Positions 1 to 9,831 are shown, numbered from the stretch's first letter. The stretch is 64,000 nucleotides of DNA from JAIBJN01 sp963825255 (GCA_963825255.1 CAWGSF010000001.1:570686-634685); one strand, 5' to 3'. Program-made: numbers and translations. The notes: generated from the letters alone by a model not told the origin.

Positions 1-768
1 GACGGGCCGCAGGACGTCGAGGAGTTCCGGTTCGTCGCGGAGCACACGGACCGGCCGGTGAAGGTGCCGCTCACGGGCGCCTACACGATGGTGGACTGGT
101 CCTACGACGAGCACTACGCGCGCGACGGCGCGCTCGGGGGCTCGGCGGCGCGGCGCTACGAGGCGCGCCGGGAGTTCGTCGAGGACGTCGCGGAACGGGT
201 CATCCGCCCGAACGTCGTCGGGCTGGTCGAGGCCGGCGCGGAGTGGATCCAGATCGACGAGCCCGCGGCGACGACGAAGCCCGCCGAGGTGCCGCTGGTC
301 GTCCTCGGCTTCAACGCGGCGCTGCGCGACGTCGGGGCGAAGAAGCGCTCGATGCACATCTGCTTCTCGGACTACTCGGCGCTCTGGCCGCACGTGCTCG
401 AGCTCGAGGACTGCCTGGAGCTCCAGCTCGAGTTCGCCAACCGCGACTCGCGCGAGCTCGGCACGAAGGACGAGGACCGGCCCGGCTACGCGGACACGCT
501 CGCCCTCTTCGCCGAGCACGGGTACCCGGGAGTCGGCCTCGGGGTGCTCGACATCCACTCCGACTTCGTCGAGCCGGCCGAGCTCGTCCGCGACCGCATC
601 CTCTACGCCGTCGAGACGCTGGGCGGCCCGGAGCGCATCCAGGTCAACCCCGACTGCGGCCTGCGCACCCGGAGCTGGGACGTCGTCTACGAGAAGCTGT
701 CGAACATGGTGGAGGGCACCCGCCTCGCGGAGGACGTCCTCAACCGCGCCCACGCCGGGAGGGCGTGA
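1..768 (+). CDS. Cobalamin-independent methionine synthase-like methyltransferase, 3' part
   Basis: The frame is open from base 1, so the gene starts before the window; 255 residues are visible. The fold is the C-terminal catalytic barrel of MetE. Visible marks are IQIDEPA (substrate-binding acidic strand), MHICFSDY (the His-x-Cys zinc ligands of MetE) and NPDCGLRTR near the end (the last zinc Cys). The family moves a methyl group from a methylated folate (or another donor in archaeal-type short forms) to homocysteine or a related thiol. Whether the N-terminal MetE domain is present cannot be seen. S-adenosylhomocysteine hydrolase and methylthioribose-phosphate isomerase lie 4.5-6 kb downstream, fitting a methionine/SAM recycling context. 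Confidence 0.85.
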   Translation, partial: DGPQDVEEFRFVAEHTDRPVKVPLTGAYTMVDWSYDEHYARDGALGGSAARRYEARREFVEDVAERVIRPNVVGLVEAGAEWIQIDEPAATTKPAEVPLVVLGFNAALRDVGAKKRSMHICFSDYSALWPHVLELEDCLELQLEFANRDSRELGTKDEDRPGYADTLALFAEHGYPGVGLGVLDIHSDFVEPAELVRDRILYAVETLGGPERIQVNPDCGLRTRSWDVVYEKLSNMVEGTRLAEDVLNRAHAGRA

Positions 769-892
769 GCCTCCGCCGACGGCGCGGGCCTCGCGGACCG
801 CGGAGGAGTCCGTCCGGGGGGCGTAGAACCGAGACGCGACGACCGTGAGCTTCGGTATCCTCCTTGCGTCGCCGCCAGGCGACTTTTCGTAG

Positions 893-2828
893 ATGCGGAC
901 GACCCAGAAGAGACGCAGCTTCGGGTCGGCGAACGGCAACGGCGTCTCGCCGCCGGCACCGCCGATCCCGCCCGAGCCCCCGCAGGCGCGGCCCGTCACC
1001 CCTCCCTCGGGGGCGCCGTCCCCTCGTTCGTCCTACCGGGTCCGGCGGAACCCGATCCGCCTCCTCGGCAAGGTCGTGATGTGGCTGATCATCACCGTCC
1101 TCGTGGCCGTGGGTGCGCTCGCGGGGGGCGTGAAGCTCTACTTCGACTACAGCGTCGCCGCGATCCGGCCTCACTCGAAGGAGGTCATCGCGGCGCAGGA
1201 GATCCTCGAGGCGCCCACCGCCGGGCAGCCCGCCACGGCGATCGTGATCGGCTACGACAAGCGCGCGGGCGAGATCGAGGCGGGATCGCGGTCCGACACG
1301 GTCATGCTCGTCCGCATCGACCCGAAGAAGAACGTCGTCTCGATGCTGTCGTTCCCGCGCGATCTCATCGTCGACATCCCGGGATGCTCGGGGCACCCGT
1401 CCTGGAGCGGCCGCATCAACGAGGCGTACGCCTACTGCGGCCCGCGCGGGACGCTGGCGACCGTGAAGCAGCTCACCGGGTTGCCCGTCAACTACATGAT
1501 CACGGTGAACTTCAAGGCGTTCCAGCGGATCGTCGACAAGCTCGGCGGCGTCTACATGGACGTCGACCACCGCTACTTCAACGACAACTCGACCCTCGCC
1601 GCGGGCTCGACCTACGCGAAGATCGACCTCAAGCCGGGCTACCAGCACCTCGACGGCAGCCAGGCGCTCGACTTCGTGCGCTTCCGCCACACCGACTCCG
1701 ACCTCCTGCGCGTGGTGCGGCAGCAGGAGTTCGTCAAGGCGTTCAAGCAGCAGGTCTCCGACACGTGGTCGCTCTTCCAGCTGCCCGGGGTCGTGAAGGC
1801 GATCACGGAGAACGTCGAGGTGGCCAAGGGCGGGAAGAAGGCGCTCGATCCGGACGAGGTGATCAGCTACGCGCGGGCCCTCTACAGCCTCCCCGCCGGA
1901 GGGTTCCAGCAGGTGCCGCTCGAGAACGTCTCGGGCTACAACGAGCTCTCCGTCTCGCGAGGCCGATCTCCAGGATGCCGTCCAGCGCTTCGAGAACCCG
2001 GACGTGCGCGCGCCCGAGAAGGCGATCACCGTGGCCACGGGCGGGAAGCCGAAGGAGGAGAGCGGCCCGCCGCCCTCGCAGGTGACCGTCGAGGTCCTGA
2101 ACGGGAACGGCGTCGCCGGCGCGGCCGACGACGCCGCGTACCGGCTCGGGCAGATCGGCTACAAGGCCGCGAACGGCGGGAACGCGGACAACTTCGACTA
2201 CTTCCACACGACCGTCTACTACGACCCCGCCGTCCCCGACGCGGACCTCGCCGCGAAGCGGATGGCCGACCTCTTCGGCGACGCCGACGCCGAGCAGGCA
2301 CCGGCGAACGAGAAGCTCGAGTCGATGCTCCGCGTCGTCGTCGGGAAGACCTTCCAGGGCACCCTCGGCCCGGCGCCGCGGGACACGACGCCGGAGCGGC
2401 AGAAGCCGACCGTCGTCAGCGACGACTCCGTCGCCCCGCTCCTGCGACCGCTCCGGAAGCAGACGCGCTTCACGATCATGGCTCCGACCGTCAAGGACTC
2501 GAGCTCCTCGCTCTCGACCCTCGAGGGCGTCCGCGCCTACCGGCTCGCCGACCACCGCGCCCTGCGCATCACGTACGAGACGGGGAACGAGTACTGGGGC
2601 ATCCAGGAGACGAACTGGACCGACCCGCCGCTCCTCGAGGGCCCGACGCTCGAGCGGACGATCAAGGGCCGTCTCTACAAGCTCTACTTCAGCGGCTCGA
2701 AGCTCCACGCCATCGCGTTCGAGCAGGACGGAGCCGTGTACTGGGTCGTGAACACGCTCCTGAACAAGCTCTCGAACGAGACGATGATCGCCATCGCCGA
2801 GGGCCTCAGGCCTCTCGGCCGATCCTAG
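893..2828 (+). CDS. LytR-CpsA-Psr (LCP) family cell-wall glycopolymer ligase with LytR_C domain, frameshifted
   Basis: LCP enzymes transfer lipid-linked glycopolymers to peptidoglycan on the outer face of the membrane. The ATG at 893 opens a Pro-rich cytoplasmic tail (residues 1-58), one membrane helix (about 61-80) and the LCP domain, with SRSDTVMLVRID, FPRDLIVDIPG, INEAYAYCG and RFRHTDSDLLRVVRQQ carrying the conserved Arg/Asp residues. After residue 354 the frame breaks: dropping one base (C at 1958) continues as EADLQDAVQRFENPDV and then a LytR_C domain (VTVEVLNGNGVAGAA). The corrected protein is about 644 residues. An uncorrected frame runs on through the next gene and would suggest a false LCP-dehydrogenase fusion. 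A TATCCT -10-like box lies at 856-861. Confidence 0.85.
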
Positions 2829-2836
2829 GCCCGGGC

Positions 2837-4141
2837 GTGGATCGCGAGCCCCTCGGGGTCGTCGGGGCGGGCTGGGTCGGCCTCATCACCGCGGCGGGGT
2901 TCGCCGAGCTCGGCCACGAGGTCGTCGTTCGAGACGTCCTTCCCGACCGCATCGCCGCTCTCGAGGCCGGCGAGGTGCCGATCCACGAGCCGGGCCTCGA
3001 CGAGGCGCTGGCCCGCAACCGCTCGCGCCTTCGGTTCACGCTCGACATGGCCGACCTCCCCGCGTCCGGGGTCGTGTTCGTGTGCGTGGGGACGCCGTCC
3101 ACGCCGTCCGGGGATGCCGACCTCTCGGCCGTCTGGCAGGTGCTCGACGAGCTGCCGCGCGGGGACGACGGCCTTCTGCTCGTCATGAAGAGCACCGTCC
3201 CCGTCGGCACGGGCGCCCGGGTGCGCCAGCGCCTGGACGAGCGCGGGCTCGGCCACGTCGGCTACGCCTCGAACCCCGAGTTCCTGGCCGAGGGGACGGG
3301 CCTCGACAACTTCGCGCGGCCCGACCGGGTCGTCGTCGGCGCCGACGACGTTGCTCACGGCGACCGGGTCGCTGCGCTGTTCGAGCCGCTCGGCGTCCCG
3401 ATCGTGCGCACCGACGTCGCCTCCGCCGAGATGATCAAGCTCGCCTCGAACGCCGCGCTGATGACGCGCGTGAGCTTCATCAACGAGATCGCGAACGTCT
3501 GCGAGCTCGTCGGTGCCGACGTCGAGCAGGTGGCCCTCGGCGTGGGCCTCGACCACCGCATCGGGCCGCACTTCCTGCGCGCCGGGATCGGGTACGGGGG
3601 CTCCTGCTTCCCCAAGGACGCCTCCGCCCTCAAGCAGCTCGCCGCCAACTCCGGCTACCACTTCCAGCTCCTCAGCGCCGTGATCGACGTGAACGAGCTC
3701 CAGAAGCGGCGGGTCGTCCAGAAGCTCCAGGCCCGCCTCGGCTCGCTCAGCGGCAAGGTCGTGACGCTCCTCGGCCTCGCCTTCAAGGCGAACACGAACG
3801 ACCTGCGCGAGGCGCCGAGCCTCGTCCTGGCGCCCCGGCTGGCGGCCGAGGGCGCAGTCGTCCGCGCGTGGGACCCGGTCGCGCTCGACGAGGCACGCGC
3901 CGTTCTCCACGGCGTCGAGCTCCACGAGACGGTGCTCGCGGCGCTCACCGGCGCCGACGCGGCGGTGATCGTCACCGAGTGGGCGGAGCTCCGCGGCCTC
4001 GCGTCGCCCGAGATTCTCGCGGCCATGCGAACGCCGCTGATCGTGGACGGCCGCAATCTTCTCGATCCGGCCGTCGTCAGGGCCGCCGGCTTCGAGTACG
4101 AGTCGGTGGGTCGCCCCTCCGCACCCGCCCAAGGGAGCTGA
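2837..4141 (+). CDS. UDP-glucose/GDP-mannose 6-dehydrogenase family protein
   Basis: An NAD-dependent four-electron oxidation of a nucleotide sugar to its uronic acid, supplying acidic sugars for wall or capsule glycans. The GTG at 2837 gives 434 residues, normal for the family, and an N-terminal GAGWVGLITAAGFAELGH Rossmann motif right at the start. VCVGTPSTPSGDADLSAV, the K of MKSTVPVGTG and the catalytic Cys in GYGGSCFPKDASAL are all present, followed by the C-terminal nucleotide-sugar domain (KANTNDLREAPS). It starts 8 bp after the LCP gene and its stop abuts the next GTG, so LCP, dehydrogenase and nucleotidyltransferase probably form one operon. UDP-glucose is the likeliest substrate, but this is inferred. 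Confidence 0.9.
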   Translation: MDREPLGVVGAGWVGLITAAGFAELGHEVVVRDVLPDRIAALEAGEVPIHEPGLDEALARNRSRLRFTLDMADLPASGVVFVCVGTPSTPSGDADLSAVWQVLDELPRGDDGLLLVMKSTVPVGTGARVRQRLDERGLGHVGYASNPEFLAEGTGLDNFARPDRVVVGADDVAHGDRVAALFEPLGVPIVRTDVASAEMIKLASNAALMTRVSFINEIANVCELVGADVEQVALGVGLDHRIGPHFLRAGIGYGGSCFPKDASALKQLAANSGYHFQLLSAVIDVNELQKRRVVQKLQARLGSLSGKVVTLLGLAFKANTNDLREAPSLVLAPRLAAEGAVVRAWDPVALDEARAVLHGVELHETVLAALTGADAAVIVTEWAELRGLASPEILAAMRTPLIVDGRNLLDPAVVRAAGFEYESVGRPSAPAQGS

Positions 4142-4834
4142 GTGGAGGCGATCATCCTCGCCGGCGGCAAGGCCGAGCGGCTCGGCGAGGCGGCGGGAGG
4201 GCGGCCGAAGGCCCTGGTGGAGGTGGCCGGGCGGCCGCTTGCCTCCTACCAGCTCGACCTGCTCGAGCGGGCCGGCGTGACCCGGGTGATCGTGAGCTGC
4301 GCGGCGGGGCAGGCCGAGCTCTTCGAGTCGGAGCTCGCGCGGCCGGCCGTCGAGGTCGTGGCCGCGGCCGAGCCGGAGCCGCTGGGCCGCGGAGGAGGCC
4401 TGCGCTTCGCGGCCGGTGCGCGCACGGAGTCGGGCGACGTGCTCGTCCTGAACGGGGACGAGCTCCTCGACGTCGACCTGGCCGCGCTCCTCGCGAGGCA
4501 CCGGGAGGCGGGTGCCGCCGGGACGATCACGGTCACGCGGCCGAGGTCGCCGTTCGGCGTCGTCGAGCTGGGCGAGGGAGACGTCGTCACGGCCTTCGCC
4601 GAGGCGGGGCTCCTCGACGATTGGGTCAGCTGCGGCGTCTACGCGCTCGGCGAGGAGGCGCTCGCCGCCCTGCCGGAGCGAGGCGATCACGAGACGACCA
4701 CGTTCCCCGAGCTCGCCGCGCGCGGGCGCCTGCGCGCCTTCCGTCACGAGGGGGTCTGGCTGACCGTCAACTCCCCGAAGGAGCTGCGTCTGGCGGAGGA
4801 GCACCTGCGCGCGCACCCGGGGGCGCTTGACTGA
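4142..4834 (+). CDS. Sugar-1-phosphate nucleotidyltransferase
   Basis: Makes an NDP-sugar from NTP and a sugar 1-phosphate. The 230-residue protein has the classic GT-A pyrophosphorylase start IILAGGKAERLGE (normally GGxGTRL, here with ERL), RPKALVEVAGRP for the activating Lys, VLNGDELLDVDLAALL with the metal-binding Asp, and SCGVYALGEEAL. It has no left-handed beta-helix tail, so it resembles short MurU/RmlA-like enzymes. The GTG at 4142 directly follows the TGA of the dehydrogenase, arguing for translational coupling. The nucleotide and sugar cannot be told from sequence. Confidence 0.85.
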   Translation: MEAIILAGGKAERLGEAAGGRPKALVEVAGRPLASYQLDLLERAGVTRVIVSCAAGQAELFESELARPAVEVVAAAEPEPLGRGGGLRFAAGARTESGDVLVLNGDELLDVDLAALLARHREAGAAGTITVTRPRSPFGVVELGEGDVVTAFAEAGLLDDWVSCGVYALGEEALAALPERGDHETTTFPELAARGRLRAFRHEGVWLTVNSPKELRLAEEHLRAHPGALD

Positions 4835-4862
4835 CGCGAGCGCGCTGGGGTAGGACCGCCTC

Positions 4863-5261
4863 GTGAGCGACCTGACCCCGAATCTCCTCGATCTCGACCG
4901 TTTCGCGGTGCCCGTGACGCGCGTGGACAAGCCATGGGGCTTCGAGCTCATCTACGCGTCGACCGACCGGTACGTCGGCAAGGTGCTCTTCATCCGAGCG
5001 GGGGAGCAGCTGAGCCTCCAGTTCCACCGGCGCAAGGACGAGGTGATCTACATCCACTCCGGCCGCGTCGAGCTGGAGGTGGGGGAGCCGGGGCGTACGC
5101 CGGACGTGGAGGTCGTCGGGCCGGGGCACGCGTTCCGGTTCGCGCCGGGCACGGTGCATCGCTGGCGCGCCCTCGAGGACACCTTCGTCCTCGAGGTCTC
5201 GACACCGGAGCTCAACGACGTCGTGCGCCTCGAGGATCGCTACGGCCGGGCGGACGCGTAG
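4863..5261 (+). CDS. Small cupin, mannose-6-phosphate isomerase type II-like
   Basis: 132 residues, a single cupin barrel. KPWGFELIY at residues 20-28 is the phosphomannose isomerase type II/GMP-PMI signature start; the metal site is QFHRRKDEVIYIHSG (His, Glu) followed by GPGHAFRFAPGTVHRW (His). Such stand-alone cupins isomerise or bind phosphorylated sugars, or act as sugar epimerase-like proteins. It starts with GTG 28 bp after the nucleotidyltransferase, with which it could supply a mannose- or fructose-derived NDP-sugar. A bare cupin does not prove the reaction. Confidence 0.75.
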   Translation: MSDLTPNLLDLDRFAVPVTRVDKPWGFELIYASTDRYVGKVLFIRAGEQLSLQFHRRKDEVIYIHSGRVELEVGEPGRTPDVEVVGPGHAFRFAPGTVHRWRALEDTFVLEVSTPELNDVVRLEDRYGRADA

Positions 5262-5304
5262 CCGCTCAGGCGTCCAACCCGTTCTCAGTAGACTGACGCC
5301 CGGC

Positions 5305-6576
5305 ATGGCGACCACCGCTCCCCGCCACGACGTCAAGGACCTCGGGCTCGCCTCGGCGGGCGTCGTCCGCGTCGAGTGGGCCGACAGGCAGATGCCGGTG
5401 CTCGCCGCCATCCGCGAGCGGTTCGAGCGCGAGAGGCCCCTCGACGGCTACCGCATCTCGGCGTGCCTTCACGTCACGACCGAGACCGCCAACCTCGCGC
5501 GGACGCTCGCCGCAGGGGGAGCCGACGTCCTCCTCTGCGCGTCGAACCCGCTCTCGACGCAGGACGACGTCGCCGCGGCACTCGTGGCGGAGTACGGGAT
5601 TCCCGTGTTCGCGATCCGGGGCGAGGACGACGAGACGTACTACTCGCACATTGCGGCAGCCGTCGACCACGGCCCGCAGCTGACGATGGACGACGGCGCC
5701 GACGTCATCGGCGTCCTCCACAAGGAGCACCGCGACCGGCTGGGCGACATCCTCGGCGGGACGGAGGAGACGACGACGGGCGTCATCCGCCTGCGCGCGC
5801 TCGAGGCACAGGGCGAGCTCGCCTTCCCCATCGTCGCGGTCAACGAGGCGAACACGAAGCACCTCTTCGACAACCGCTACGGAACCGGCCAGTCGACGAT
5901 CGACGGGATCATCCGGGCCACCAACGTCCTCCTGGCCGGACGCCGCTTCGTCGTCTCGGGCTACGGCTGGACGGGGCGCGGCGTCGCCATGCGGGCCCGC
6001 GGCATGGGCGCCCAGGTGATCGTCACCGAGGTCGACCCGCTGCGGGCGCTCGAGGCGCTGATGGACGGCTACGAGGTGCTCCCCATCGAGCGGGCGGCCG
6101 AGGTCGGCGACATCTTCTGCACGGCGACGGGCGACAAGAACGTCATCGCCCGCGGGGCGATCGAGCGGATGAAGGACGGGGCGATCCTGGCGAACACGGG
6201 CCATTTCAACGTCGAGATCGAGATCCCGGCGCTCCGGGAGCTCGCGGTCGCGACGCGCGAGGCGCGCCCGAACGTCGAGGAGTTCGAGCTCGCGGACGGC
6301 CGCCGCCTGTACCTGATCGCCGAGGGCCGGCTCGTCAACCTCGCCGCCGCGGAGGGCCATCCCGCCTCCGTCATGGACATGAGCTTCGCGAACCAGGCGC
6401 TCTCGGCCGAGTTCGTGGTGGCGAACGCCGGGACGCTCGAGGCCCGCGTCTACGACGTGCCCCCGGAGATCGACCACGAGATCGCCCGCCTGAAGCTCGC
6501 GAGCATGGGGGTCGAGATCGACCGTCTGACGGACGAGCAGGCGCGCTACCTGTCGTCCTGGGACGAGGGGACCTAG
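5305..6576 (+). CDS. ahcY: S-adenosylhomocysteine hydrolase
   Basis: Splits S-adenosylhomocysteine into adenosine and homocysteine, removing the product inhibitor of methyltransferases. The 423 residues cover the full family length without the eukaryotic insertion. ACLHVTTETANLARTL, the substrate site SNPLSTQDDVAAAL, NEANTKHLFDNRYGTGQS and the NAD-binding GYGWTGRGVAMRARGMG are all clear. The ATG at 5305 lies 44 bp after the cupin gene, with a possible -10 box TAGACT at 5289-5294, so it may have its own start of transcription. It stands directly before mtnA, a sensible pairing for sulfur/SAM salvage. Confidence 0.95.
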   Translation: MATTAPRHDVKDLGLASAGVVRVEWADRQMPVLAAIRERFERERPLDGYRISACLHVTTETANLARTLAAGGADVLLCASNPLSTQDDVAAALVAEYGIPVFAIRGEDDETYYSHIAAAVDHGPQLTMDDGADVIGVLHKEHRDRLGDILGGTEETTTGVIRLRALEAQGELAFPIVAVNEANTKHLFDNRYGTGQSTIDGIIRATNVLLAGRRFVVSGYGWTGRGVAMRARGMGAQVIVTEVDPLRALEALMDGYEVLPIERAAEVGDIFCTATGDKNVIARGAIERMKDGAILANTGHFNVEIEIPALRELAVATREARPNVEEFELADGRRLYLIAEGRLVNLAAAEGHPASVMDMSFANQALSAEFVVANAGTLEARVYDVPPEIDHEIARLKLASMGVEIDRLTDEQARYLSSWDEGT

Positions 6577-6605
6577 CCTCGGCCGACCTCGAGCCCGGGC
6601 AGATC

Positions 6606-7562
6606 GTGAGGCTGGACGGCGACCGCGTCGTCCTCCTCGACCAGCGGCGGCTCCCGGACGCCGTCGAGTCGCTGGAATGCCGCTCCTCCGGGGAGGTCGC
6701 CGAGGCGATCCGGACGCTGGCGGTGCGCGGCGCGCCGGCGATCGGCATCGCGGCCGCCTACGGGTACGCGCTCGCGGCCGAGCGCGGCGAGGACCTCGAC
6801 ACGGCCGCGGCGACGCTCCTCGCGGCGCGGCCCACGGCCGTCAACCTCCCGTGGGCGATCGGCGAGATGCGGCGAGGGGAGCAGGACGCCGCAGCGCTGG
6901 CGGCGCGCTCCCGCGCCCTCCACGAGGAGGAGGTCGAGCGCTGCCGCCGGATGGCGCGTCATGCGGCCGACCTGCTCGAGCCCGGCACGACCGTGCTCAC
7001 CCACTGCAACGCAGGCGCGCTCGCGACCGGCGGCGTGGGCACCGCCCTCGGCGCCGTCCGCGAGGCGTTCGCGCGCGGGCTCGTCGAGCAGGTGCTGGTG
7101 GACGAGACGCGGCCGCTTCTCCAGGGGGCGCGGCTGACCGCGTGGGAGCTCGAGCGCGCCGGCATCCCGCACGCCGTCGTCGCCGACGCGGCCGCCGGGT
7201 CGCTGATGGCGGCGGGCGAGGTCGACGCGGTCCTGACCGGCGCCGACCGCATCGCGGCGAACGGCGACACGGCGAACAAGATCGGCACGTACTCCCTGGC
7301 CGTGCTGGCGGCCCACCACTCGATCCCGCTCTACGTCGTCGCGCCCAGCTCCACCGTCGACCTCGGCGCCGTCGGCGGTGCGGACATCCCCATCGAAGAG
7401 CGTGATCCGGCCGAGCTCACGAGCCGCTTCGGCGCCCGCAACCCGGCCTTCGACGTCACGCCTGCCGCGCTCGTGACCGCGATCGTCACCGAGGAAGGCG
7501 TCCACCGGCCGCCGTACGAGGAGTCGCTCGCCGGGCTCGCCAGGGTCGAGGTGCCGTCGTGA
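6606..7562 (+). CDS. mtnA: S-methyl-5-thioribose-1-phosphate isomerase
   Basis: Converts 5-methylthioribose 1-phosphate to the ribulose form in methionine salvage. From the GTG at 6606 the protein has 318 residues, slightly short for MtnA (about 340-350) but with all landmarks: LAVRGAPAIGIAAAYGYAL, LTHCNAGALATGGVGTALGA with the catalytic Cys, DETRPLLQGARLTAWEL, and ADRIAANGDTANKIGTYSLA with the catalytic Asp. The frame is open further up but no earlier ATG, GTG or TTG fits after the ahcY stop. The stop overlaps the next gene's GTG (GTGA), so the two are probably co-translated. Confidence 0.92.
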   Translation: MRLDGDRVVLLDQRRLPDAVESLECRSSGEVAEAIRTLAVRGAPAIGIAAAYGYALAAERGEDLDTAAATLLAARPTAVNLPWAIGEMRRGEQDAAALAARSRALHEEEVERCRRMARHAADLLEPGTTVLTHCNAGALATGGVGTALGAVREAFARGLVEQVLVDETRPLLQGARLTAWELERAGIPHAVVADAAAGSLMAAGEVDAVLTGADRIAANGDTANKIGTYSLAVLAAHHSIPLYVVAPSSTVDLGAVGGADIPIEERDPAELTSRFGARNPAFDVTPAALVTAIVTEEGVHRPPYEESLAGLARVEVPS

Positions 7563-8581
7563 AGGCGATGGTGATGGCAGCGGGGCTGGGCACGCGCCTG
7601 CGCCCGCTGACGGACTTCCTTCCGAAGCCGATGATGCCCGTGGCGAACCGGCCCGTCATCCACCACCTCCTCAACCTCCTCCGCCGCCACGACGTCACGG
7701 AGGTGGGCATCAACCTCCACGCGTTCTCCGACATGATCCAGCGCTACTTCGGCGACGGCTCCGCGCTCGACATGTCGATCCGCTGGTCGCACGAGCCCGA
7801 GCTCCTCGGCACCGCGGGAGGGACGAAGCTCCTCCAGGACTACTGGGGCGACGAGACGATCCTCATCACGTCCGGCGACGGCCTCCACGACGTCGACCTG
7901 ACGGCGCTCCTCGGCCACCACCAGCGGACGGGGGCGCTCGCCACGCTGACCGTGAAGCCCGTGGCCGACCCGTCCTCGTACGGGGTCGTCATCCTCGACC
8001 GGGACACGCGCGTGCGAGGCTTCCAGGAGAAGCCGCGGCGCGACGAGGCCCGCAGCGACCTCGCCAACTGCGGGGTCTACGTGATCGAGCCCGAGCTCCT
8101 CGAGCGGATCCCCTCGGGCACGTTCTACGACTTCGGCGAGGACGTCTGGCCGGCCCTCGTCGCCGCCGGCGAGGAGGTCTACGCATACACGACGATGGCC
8201 TACTGGAACGACGTCGGCGACCTCGACGAGCTGCGCAACACGATCCTCGACGCCGTGCTCGGCCACGTGCGCGTGGACGTCCCCGGCGAGGAGATCTCGC
8301 CCGGCGTCTGGGCCGAGGACGGGTGCCGGATCGACGCGACCGCGACGATCGACGGGCCCGTCGTCCTCGGCCCCAACGTCACGATCGAGGCCGGCGCGCA
8401 GATCCGCGGCCCGGCGGCGATCGGCGCCGACTGCCTCGTGGGCGAGGCCGCCGCCATCCGCCGCGCAGCCCTCCTGCCGGGGAGCGTCGTCCCCGACGAG
8501 GGACTCGCCATCGCCGGCATCTTCGGCGACGCGTCGAAGCTCGCGGACAGCATCCTTCGCTACCCCGCCGCGTCCGAGTAG
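7559..8581 (+). CDS. NDP-sugar synthase (mannose-1-phosphate guanylyltransferase-like) with beta-helix tail
   Basis: A 340-residue sugar-phosphate nucleotidyltransferase. The catalytic domain begins MVMAAGLGTRLRPLTDFLPKP (family motif GxGTRL...PKP) and has SGDGLHDVDLTALL as the metal-binding segment. From about residue 235 a left-handed parallel beta-helix tail follows (AEDGCRIDATATIDGPVVLG, then further hexapeptide-like turns), as in GlmU- and GMP-type enzymes. It likely makes GDP-mannose or dTDP/UDP-hexose for surface glycans. It overlaps mtnA by 4 bp even though the pathways are unrelated, so the operon link is positional only. Confidence 0.85.
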   Translation: MKAMVMAAGLGTRLRPLTDFLPKPMMPVANRPVIHHLLNLLRRHDVTEVGINLHAFSDMIQRYFGDGSALDMSIRWSHEPELLGTAGGTKLLQDYWGDETILITSGDGLHDVDLTALLGHHQRTGALATLTVKPVADPSSYGVVILDRDTRVRGFQEKPRRDEARSDLANCGVYVIEPELLERIPSGTFYDFGEDVWPALVAAGEEVYAYTTMAYWNDVGDLDELRNTILDAVLGHVRVDVPGEEISPGVWAEDGCRIDATATIDGPVVLGPNVTIEAGAQIRGPAAIGADCLVGEAAAIRRAALLPGSVVPDEGLAIAGIFGDASKLADSILRYPAASE

Positions 8582-8596
8582 CCGGGCCCCGGCCCT

Positions 8597-9823
8597 CTAG
8601 CCGACGAGGGCCTCGGCGGGGCGGAGGCCCGCGAGCCGCGCCGAGGGGAGCCGATCCGTGTCGCCGACGACGAGGGCGAGCGCGCCGAGCACCTCCGCTC
8701 GTTCCCCGAGGACGCCCGGGAGCACCTGCACTGCCCCGGCGGCGCCGGGCTGGGCGTGGCGGTCGACCGAGTCCCGGATGCCGCGGAGGAGCGGCCCGCC
8801 GGCCGCGCTCAGCTCGCCGCCGACGATGATCGCCTCGGGGTTCAGGTTGTTGCAGAGGTCGGCGAGGACGCGGCCGATGGCCCGCCCGGCGTCCCCGACC
8901 ACCCGCGTGGCCCCCGGGTCGCCGTCCGCGACGAGGTCGAGCATGCCGGCAAGCGTGAGGTGGTCCCCGTGCGCGGGACCGAGGAGCGCGAGGAGCGCCC
9001 CCGTCGAGGCGATCGTCTCGAGGCACCCACGGTTCCCGCAGCGGCAGACCACGCCGTCCACCCGGACCTGGACGTGGCCGACCTCGCCCGCGAGCCCCGT
9101 CGACCCGTGGTAGAGGCGCCCGCCGAGCACGAGGCCGGCGCCGATGCCGGAGTAGAGCCGCACGTAGACGACGTCGCGGAGACCGCGGCCGACGCCGAAG
9201 GTGACCTCGGCGAGCGCCCCGAGGTTGGCGTCGTTGTCGACCTCGACGTGCGTGTCGAGGCGCTGCGCGAGCTCGGGGCCGGCGCGGAGACCGATCCAGC
9301 CGGGCAGGATGGTCGACGAGCCGACGGTCCCGTTCCGCCGGTCGATCGGCGCCGGGAGGCCCATGCCTGCGCCGATCACGAGCGATCGGTCGACGCCCGC
9401 CTCGGCGAGCAGCTGGCAGACGAGCTCCGCGGCGGCGTCGAGCGCCATGCCCGCCTCGTGGTCGACGTCGAGCTCGACCGAGCGCTCGGCGAGGACGGCG
9501 GACGAGAGGTCGGCCACCGCGACTCTCAGATGCCGGTGACCGAAGTCGATGCCGACCGCCGCTCCGGCCGACGGGCTCAGCCGCAGCAGGACTGGCGGTC
9601 GGCCCCGCCCCTGCGTGGTCGGGCCCTGGCCGTCGGCGGTCGTCTCGACGACGAGGCCTCGCGCCTGCAGGTCGGCGACGGCGCTCGCGACGGTCGTCCG
9701 CGAGAGCCCCGTGAGGCGGGCGAGCTCGCTCCGGCTCGTCGTCCCCCCCCGTCGCAGGGCGTCGACGACCCGGAGCCTGTTGAGCTCCCGCACGCCACCG
9801 GACGTTCCCGGCTCCGTCGTCAT
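8597..9823 (-). CDS. ROK-family transcriptional regulator (XylR/NagC type)
   Basis: 408 residues. An N-terminal winged helix-turn-helix (NRLRVVDALRRGGTTSRSEL then LARLTGLSRTTVASAVADL, residues about 14-55) precedes a ROK sugar-kinase-like domain with IDFGHRHLRVAVADL, a GAGMGLPAPIDRRNG strand, VDNDANLGALAE and the ROK zinc motif CRCGNRGCLETIAS. Such proteins repress sugar genes until the sugar or its phosphate binds. It is transcribed away from the sugar importer that starts at 9998, which is the usual arrangement for its target. The ATG at 9821-9823 lies 8 bases below a TAAGGT -10 box, so its mRNA may be leaderless. Confidence 0.9.
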   Translation of the reverse strand: MTTEPGTSGGVRELNRLRVVDALRRGGTTSRSELARLTGLSRTTVASAVADLQARGLVVETTADGQGPTTQGRGRPPVLLRLSPSAGAAVGIDFGHRHLRVAVADLSSAVLAERSVELDVDHEAGMALDAAAELVCQLLAEAGVDRSLVIGAGMGLPAPIDRRNGTVGSSTILPGWIGLRAGPELAQRLDTHVEVDNDANLGALAEVTFGVGRGLRDVVYVRLYSGIGAGLVLGGRLYHGSTGLAGEVGHVQVRVDGVVCRCGNRGCLETIASTGALLALLGPAHGDHLTLAGMLDLVADGDPGATRVVGDAGRAIGRVLADLCNNLNPEAIIVGGELSAAGGPLLRGIRDSVDRHAQPGAAGAVQVLPGVLGERAEVLGALALVVGDTDRLPSARLAGLRPAEALVG

Positions 9824-9831
9824 GGCACCGG

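Noticed and set aside
740..2038. Long open frames on the strand opposite to real genes (also 2825-4951, 20364-23204, 56568-59426 and others)
   Set aside because: They are mirror frames of high-GC coding sequence, with low-complexity Arg/Asp/Glu/Leu-rich products and no family marks.
893..4141. A 1082-codon open frame suggesting an LCP-UDP-sugar dehydrogenase fusion
   Set aside because: The middle third is the out-of-frame reading of the LytR_C domain; the fusion only appears because of the extra base at 1958.
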